Below, one piece after another: positions 60,205-64,000 of a stretch of DNA of 64,000 bases; position 1 is the first letter of the stretch, and every line of letters begins with the position of its first letter. The notes beneath the pieces are model-generated. The model saw nothing but the letters and a program-made list of their open reading frames with translations, had not been told where the DNA came from and did no database searches. Origin of the DNA: Helicoverpa zea (Eukaryota; Arthropoda; Insecta; Lepidoptera; Noctuidae). The stretch spans positions 9,548,001-9,612,000 of the forward strand of contig NC_061463.1 of assembly GCF_022581195.2 (NCBI RefSeq). Direction: 5' to 3'. The translations under genes were made by a program, and so were the position numbers.

Positions 60205-60362
60205 TTTTTTAACGACGTCAAAAATCATCAAATGACCCCTCCCGCTGTGGGTTGCAGCTGTAAGAGAGTGTCAGACTCTTACTGACTAAAAACCGTCGTG
60301 TTCCGTCGTAGGCCTTTTATGCCGCGGTAACTCTTTCGAACAATCCCGCAGCCCTTGTCATT
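60205..60362 (+). repeat. Dispersed repeat, family C (copy)
   Basis: CGACGTCAAAAATCATCAAA, TGACCCCTCCCGCTGTGGG, GTGTCAGACTCTTACTGACT, GCCGCGGTAACTCTTTCGAA and CAATCCCGCAGCCCTTG. This is the least interrupted copy in the window and serves as reference for 48895-49200 and 24068-24158. Confidence 0.7.
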
Positions 60363-60756
60363 AGCCCTTTACACGTAATATCAAATGCCTATCTCTAGTA
60401 AGCAAAATCAACAGATAGAATATTGGAAACGGCCGAAAGATGAGTACAAGGCGTACCTGAGAATGGAATTATTATTATTTATTTTTTTTCTAATAAAAGA
60501 GTTTCCTGAAAAGTTCTCGTAAATAATATAAATTTCAACAAAGCCAAGTTGCTATTTGTTAATGACTAAGTACTACATTACCTAAAAAACTTCTGATTTT
60601 GTAAATGGTGAACGTTTAAAATTTTACTGCGTACTTGTTCTGATATCCTTGTAAACAAGCAGTCGTAAATCTTGCAAATAAAAATGTTTGTTAAGTAATT
60701 TACCTTCATTTTATTAACAGGGCATCAAATATCGTGGTGTTTACGGGAGTTCTCGA

Positions 60757-60792
60757 GATCTTACCTGGAAAGAAAAACAAAACATTTTAAAA
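60757..60792 (-). promoter_or_regulatory. Candidate recursive splice (ratchet) site
   Basis: On the minus strand TTTTGTTTTTCTTTCCAG abuts GTAAGATC, with the junction between 60765 and 60764. The pyrimidine tract is the best of the three minus-strand candidates and the donor is a good consensus (CAG/GTAAGA). An A-rich stretch with possible branchpoints lies upstream. No exon is visible on the minus strand, consistent with a zero-length exon. Confidence 0.42.
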
Positions 60793-61137
60793 TTAAGTTA
60801 GTACAAGATACGTTTATATAGAAGTGCTAATAGATTGAATAAACACCTATGTATCCTGAATAATTATTGTTGTAAGTTTTCTTACTAGGAACCAACCCAA
60901 TAAACTAATGTTTATTATGGTTGTTTTACTCTTAATTATTTGATAATAATGTCAAAATCATTTGACTCATTGAAGACAATTTTATTCCAACTTGCTGTAT
61001 ATGTATACTCCTTTCTTCCACAAAGTTTTGAGTCAAGGACTGAATTTGGCGTCCCCTCCATTTTCTCCTAGTCTCCTACACCCAAAAAGAACACTAATCA
61101 TCTACACCTACTATTCTATTCTAATCTCGAACAAGCC

Positions 61138-61607
61138 CTTTAATTCCCCGAACTATCTCGTAGCGTTAGAGTAACAGGACTAACGGACAAACACTTAGTA
61201 ATGGCTACTCGAGAATTAATTGAAACGCCCGTGTTAGACAGAGAGCTCATTTCATTAAAACTAGAATAGGATTGTAAGTTAGTAGAAGGTGTGTAGAAAA
61301 GTCACTTCAATTACATCATTAAAAACAAAACTTTTTAGTACCCCAAGCTGAAGAGTTTGTTTTCTTGAACGGGCTTGTCTCATGAACTACTGGTCCGTTT
61401 TAAAAAAATCTTTTCAATATATAGCCCTTTTACTTTAATTCCCCGAACTATCTCCTAGCGTTAGAGTAACGGGACTAACGGACAAACACTTAGTAATGGC
61501 TATTAGAGAATTAATTGAAACGCCCGTGTTAGACGGGCATTCATTTGATAGAAGTTTGTCTAGCTTTGATCTAGAATAGATTACGAGATTTTAAGTTAGT
61601 AGAAGGT
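61138..61607 (+). repeat. Spaced direct duplication, units 61138-61290 and 61433-61607
   Basis: Both units share CTTTAATTCCCCGAACTATC, AGCGTTAGAGTAACRGGACT, AACGGACAAACACTTAGTAA, ATTAATTGAAACGCCCGTGT and end AAGTTAGTAGAAGGT. The second unit has about 20 extra bases near its end. Starts are 295 bases apart. The spacer holds a Helitron family-B-like fragment at 61362-61420 (CTCATGAACTACTGGTCCG). This could be a local duplication or two copies of an unknown element. Confidence 0.8.
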
Positions 61608-61626
61608 AATAGGTATATTAGATAGA

Positions 61627-61740
61627 TTAGCTTCTGCCGGCGGTTTCACCCGCATCTCGTGGGAACTTCTGCTCAAACTTGGATAAAAAGTAGCCTTCCT
61701 CGATAAATAGGCTATCTAACGTTGAAAGGATTTTTTTCGA
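61627..61740 (-). mobile_element. Helitron-like family-B variant, 3' half
   Basis: TAGCTTCTGCCGGCGGTTTC, ACCCGCATCTCGTGGGAACT, TAAAAAGTAGCCTTCCTCGA and TAAATAGGCTATCTAACG, which is the reverse order of the 28143-28292 fragment. Terminal CTAG is mutated to TTAG. The 5' half is missing. Confidence 0.65.
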
Positions 61741-61749
61741 GCTCGAAGT

Positions 61750-62570
61750 AGTTCTCACAGGACCCGGAACACTAGGATAAAACTATTAGTTAATATAATG
61801 AACTTTTAAGACATAATAACCATTAAAAACTTATCTTCGTTCTTCGAAAACCATGACATCATAACTTTTTGCTAACCAATCAATCAATCATTGAAAAATA
61901 TTATACAAAAACTAGCTACATATATAGTATAGCAAAAACAGATATGTATGAATATTGTGGAGGGCATCGACCTTTTCATTTCATTATCGTCCCGAGGTAG
62001 GCTAGGGCTGTCACTTGTCAGTCTAACCGCAAGTACCTACGTACCGTTCGCGTTCGTAAGAACATTTGTTTTCCAGAGTAATGATAGTTCGTTACTTACC
62101 ACAAATGTGAGCTTAAATACGGTTGGGAATACCAGAATGTTTGTTTTGTTTTTTTTTTTAGTCATCTTAAAGTCTTAATCGTCGCTGTTGAAAGTATGAC
62201 AGCAATTTACGTGTAGAAATAGGTGAGCTGTTTTGTTGAATTATTAGACTCAAATAAGTCATAAAGTACATCTTTAACTGATCCAGAAATAAATGATGAC
62301 AATATTTGCTGCTCCTGCACTCAACTATGAGGCTTATATTTCAGTAACTTCAAAAACATTAAGCAGTTTGTAAACCAATGTGCAGAATGATAGGAATTGC
62401 GTACCTGAGAAGTTCTAATTCCATTCAAACCTATAAGGCTAAGGTCCCACAGTTAGCGGGTAGCAGTGACAATGGAATGTCCCCTAGGGTAACGTAAAAT
62501 CCAAAGTAACAATCTATTTATTTATAGAATCTTGGAGATGATATGCCCCGTATTAAATATGAATAGTAAA
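61750..62570. other. Gene-free stretch, nothing recognised
   Basis: The 76-residue plus-strand frame at 61948-62178 has no recognised motif. No repeat identified. Confidence 0.45.
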
Positions 62571-62572
62571 AT

Positions 62573-62745
62573 GACCTTCAAATGAACATGACCAAGACAC
62601 ACACACAATGACCAACAGCACGAAACGTAGGGTCGAGGTAGATGGGCAAGCTCTACACTATGTCGACGAGTACATCTACTTGGGCCAGCTAGTCTCTTTC
62701 GAAAACAGGCAGGAGAGGGAAATCGATCGCCGGATCGAAACAAAT
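62573..62745 (+). pseudogene. RTE-type LINE reverse transcriptase fragment with a frame break
   Basis: Frame one (from 62573) reads DLQMNMTKTHTQ and stops. The next frame from 62608 reads MTNSTKRRVEVDGQALHYVD, then EYIYLGQLVSF and REIDRRIE. In RTE-type reverse transcriptases, LKMN..KTK.M is followed by the EYIYLGQLVSF block, so the order is right but the reading frame changes at an ACACAC run (about 62598-62607). Similarity ends near RRIE, before the usual continuation. Upstream palm motifs are not recognisable. A dead fragment. Confidence 0.8.
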
Positions 62746-62749
62746 TTTG

Positions 62750-64000
62750 AGTTTGAGTTTGATGAAGAAACTTGAAAATTAAGAACACCTCCCGCTGTCA
62801 ATAAGACTACACCACAAAGCCTTAATTTACTACAAAATACAATTCAACAGGATTTTCCAGATGCCTGAAAACGTAACATATCTCGGCTGTAAACAAAGTT
62901 ACGAAGTTGTAAGAACTCTTCCTTTACATAAAGTAATCTGTAACTTAAGACCATTTGTCGTAGTTTGATAAACAGCGGAGTTTCTGAAGCGTGGCAAATG
63001 GTAGCAAATGACACTTTATTTTGATTGACTTTAGCTTCTGTAGTACGTAAAGTGTTGGTACTGCGTTTGATTATTCTTGTTTGTAAATAAACGTAGCTTT
63101 AAGTACTCGTACATCTGAATTTTATTTACTTAAGAGATTTCGTGTTCGTATTTACTTGAATGTTTTATTTACTTTGGGTAGTAAATATGTATGTTAAAAG
63201 TGTTTTGGTGTAAGATTTTTTTTCAGAAGTCCTGACAGATCCGACATATAGGTATGCATATAAAAAGCAATACAGGTTCACTTTATTACAAAAATAATTT
63301 TAATTAAATAAAAGTAACTTCAAAATATGTATGCTTACATTGACTTGAGACATAAACTAACCACAGCTTATATCTGGTAGCTAAATCGAAAAAACACGAA
63401 ATTGAGCTGCGGTCGTTGTCACTAACCAAACATATTGTTTGCAACTTCGACAGTTTTTGACACGTGTCAACCCTATACATGTCCGTCTGCGTATTCATTA
63501 ACATGTACACAACCGTCGCCTGAAGGCATACACTTAGAATATCTACATATTTGTATACTACACTTTATTACACTAAAAATAGTGTTAAATGATACCTTTG
63601 CGTAAAAGTTAGCCATTTGAATCCTCGCATTTATTCCTACAGATCTTGTCGACCACCCCACAAGTTGGTAACTAGTGATATCACGTTAGTCCAAAATAAA
63701 AAACAAATTAAAAAGATAAAGAAAGATATGACAGATGCGAACTCGAAGAAGATGTCCATGACAGAGCGAAATGAAAGAAGAGGACAACGGTCCGCGCCAA
63801 AAGCTAAAAGGTAGGAAGAAGAAGGAATCACTACTGCGCATGCTCAAAGCGTCTAATGACTAACTTCAGACACGCAAAGTTATTAGGTGCAAACTTGTAC
63901 ATCGCTGTGTATCCTGCTTGTAGGCACATTTATAAAGTCCTATGTTGACATACGAGAGGCTATAATTATCAACGCATTTAAGACTCAGAAAGGAAGTCTG
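62750..64000. other. Gene-free stretch, one doubtful exon-like patch
   Basis: No firm gene. TTTATTCCTACAG near 63630-63642 is acceptor-like and is followed by a Lys/Arg-rich frame to a stop near 63811, but no other exon supports it. Confidence 0.4.

Noticed and set aside
60711..60770. Plus-strand exon after TTATTAACAG at 60720
   Set aside because: No donor follows in any frame and the frame stops soon after. The minus-strand reading explains the same bases better.

Overview
This window looks like non-coding nuclear DNA from a moth, most likely a noctuid-type lepidopteran. It is visibly AT-rich, no open reading frame is convincingly a host gene, and its dispersed repeats are ones typical of Lepidoptera. 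These include Helitron-like elements ending in a small hairpin plus CTAG, tRNA-headed SINEs with (GAT)n-type tails, LINE tails of the (TTTTGA)n kind, and an RTE-type reverse transcriptase remnant. I found no bacterial-style operon, rRNA gene, free-standing tRNA gene, CRISPR array or viral gene. The coding potential I can support is confined to three decayed LINE fragments.

Layout. Bases 1-15000 are repeat-poor and hold only short inverted repeats, candidate regulatory motifs and candidate splice signals. From 15 to 21.6 kb there is a TTAA-flanked MITE, a Lep1-like Helitron, a 400-bp fold-back with arms of about 166 bp, a tandem array of about 122-bp units and a SINE. From 21.6 to 31 kb the sequence is mostly unique, with SINE and Helitron fragments, a perfect 20-bp hairpin and a CpG-dense block with a TATA box near 26.9 kb. 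From 31 to 38.6 kb there is a 5'-truncated LINE encoding an RNase H domain with a poly(A) tail, a 1.3-kb terminal-inverted-repeat element I cannot name, and several SINE pieces. From 41 to 57 kb the repeats are dense. The clearest is a Helitron at 45659-46501 that carries both a second Helitron and a SINE, the SINE flanked by a 12-bp target duplication. From 57.7 to 64 kb there is a minus-strand LINE 3' end, a 300-bp-spaced direct duplication and an RTE fragment with a frame break.

How the parts may fit together. A 64-kb stretch with no host exon is either a gene desert or the inside of a very long intron. Three minus-strand sites (junctions near 11699, 30992 and 60765) place a pyrimidine-rich CAG acceptor directly against a GTAAG or GTATG donor. 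This is the arrangement of recursive splicing (ratchet) sites, known from long insect introns. If real, the window lies inside one large minus-strand intron divided into steps of about 19-30 kb. This is inference from motifs only.

The other items most worth checking are the long fold-back at 18524-18927, the unclassified TIR element at 33362-34654, and the perfect hairpins at 23463-23517 and 37205-37244. All repeat-family assignments rest on copies compared within the window and on recalled family features; no database search was possible.
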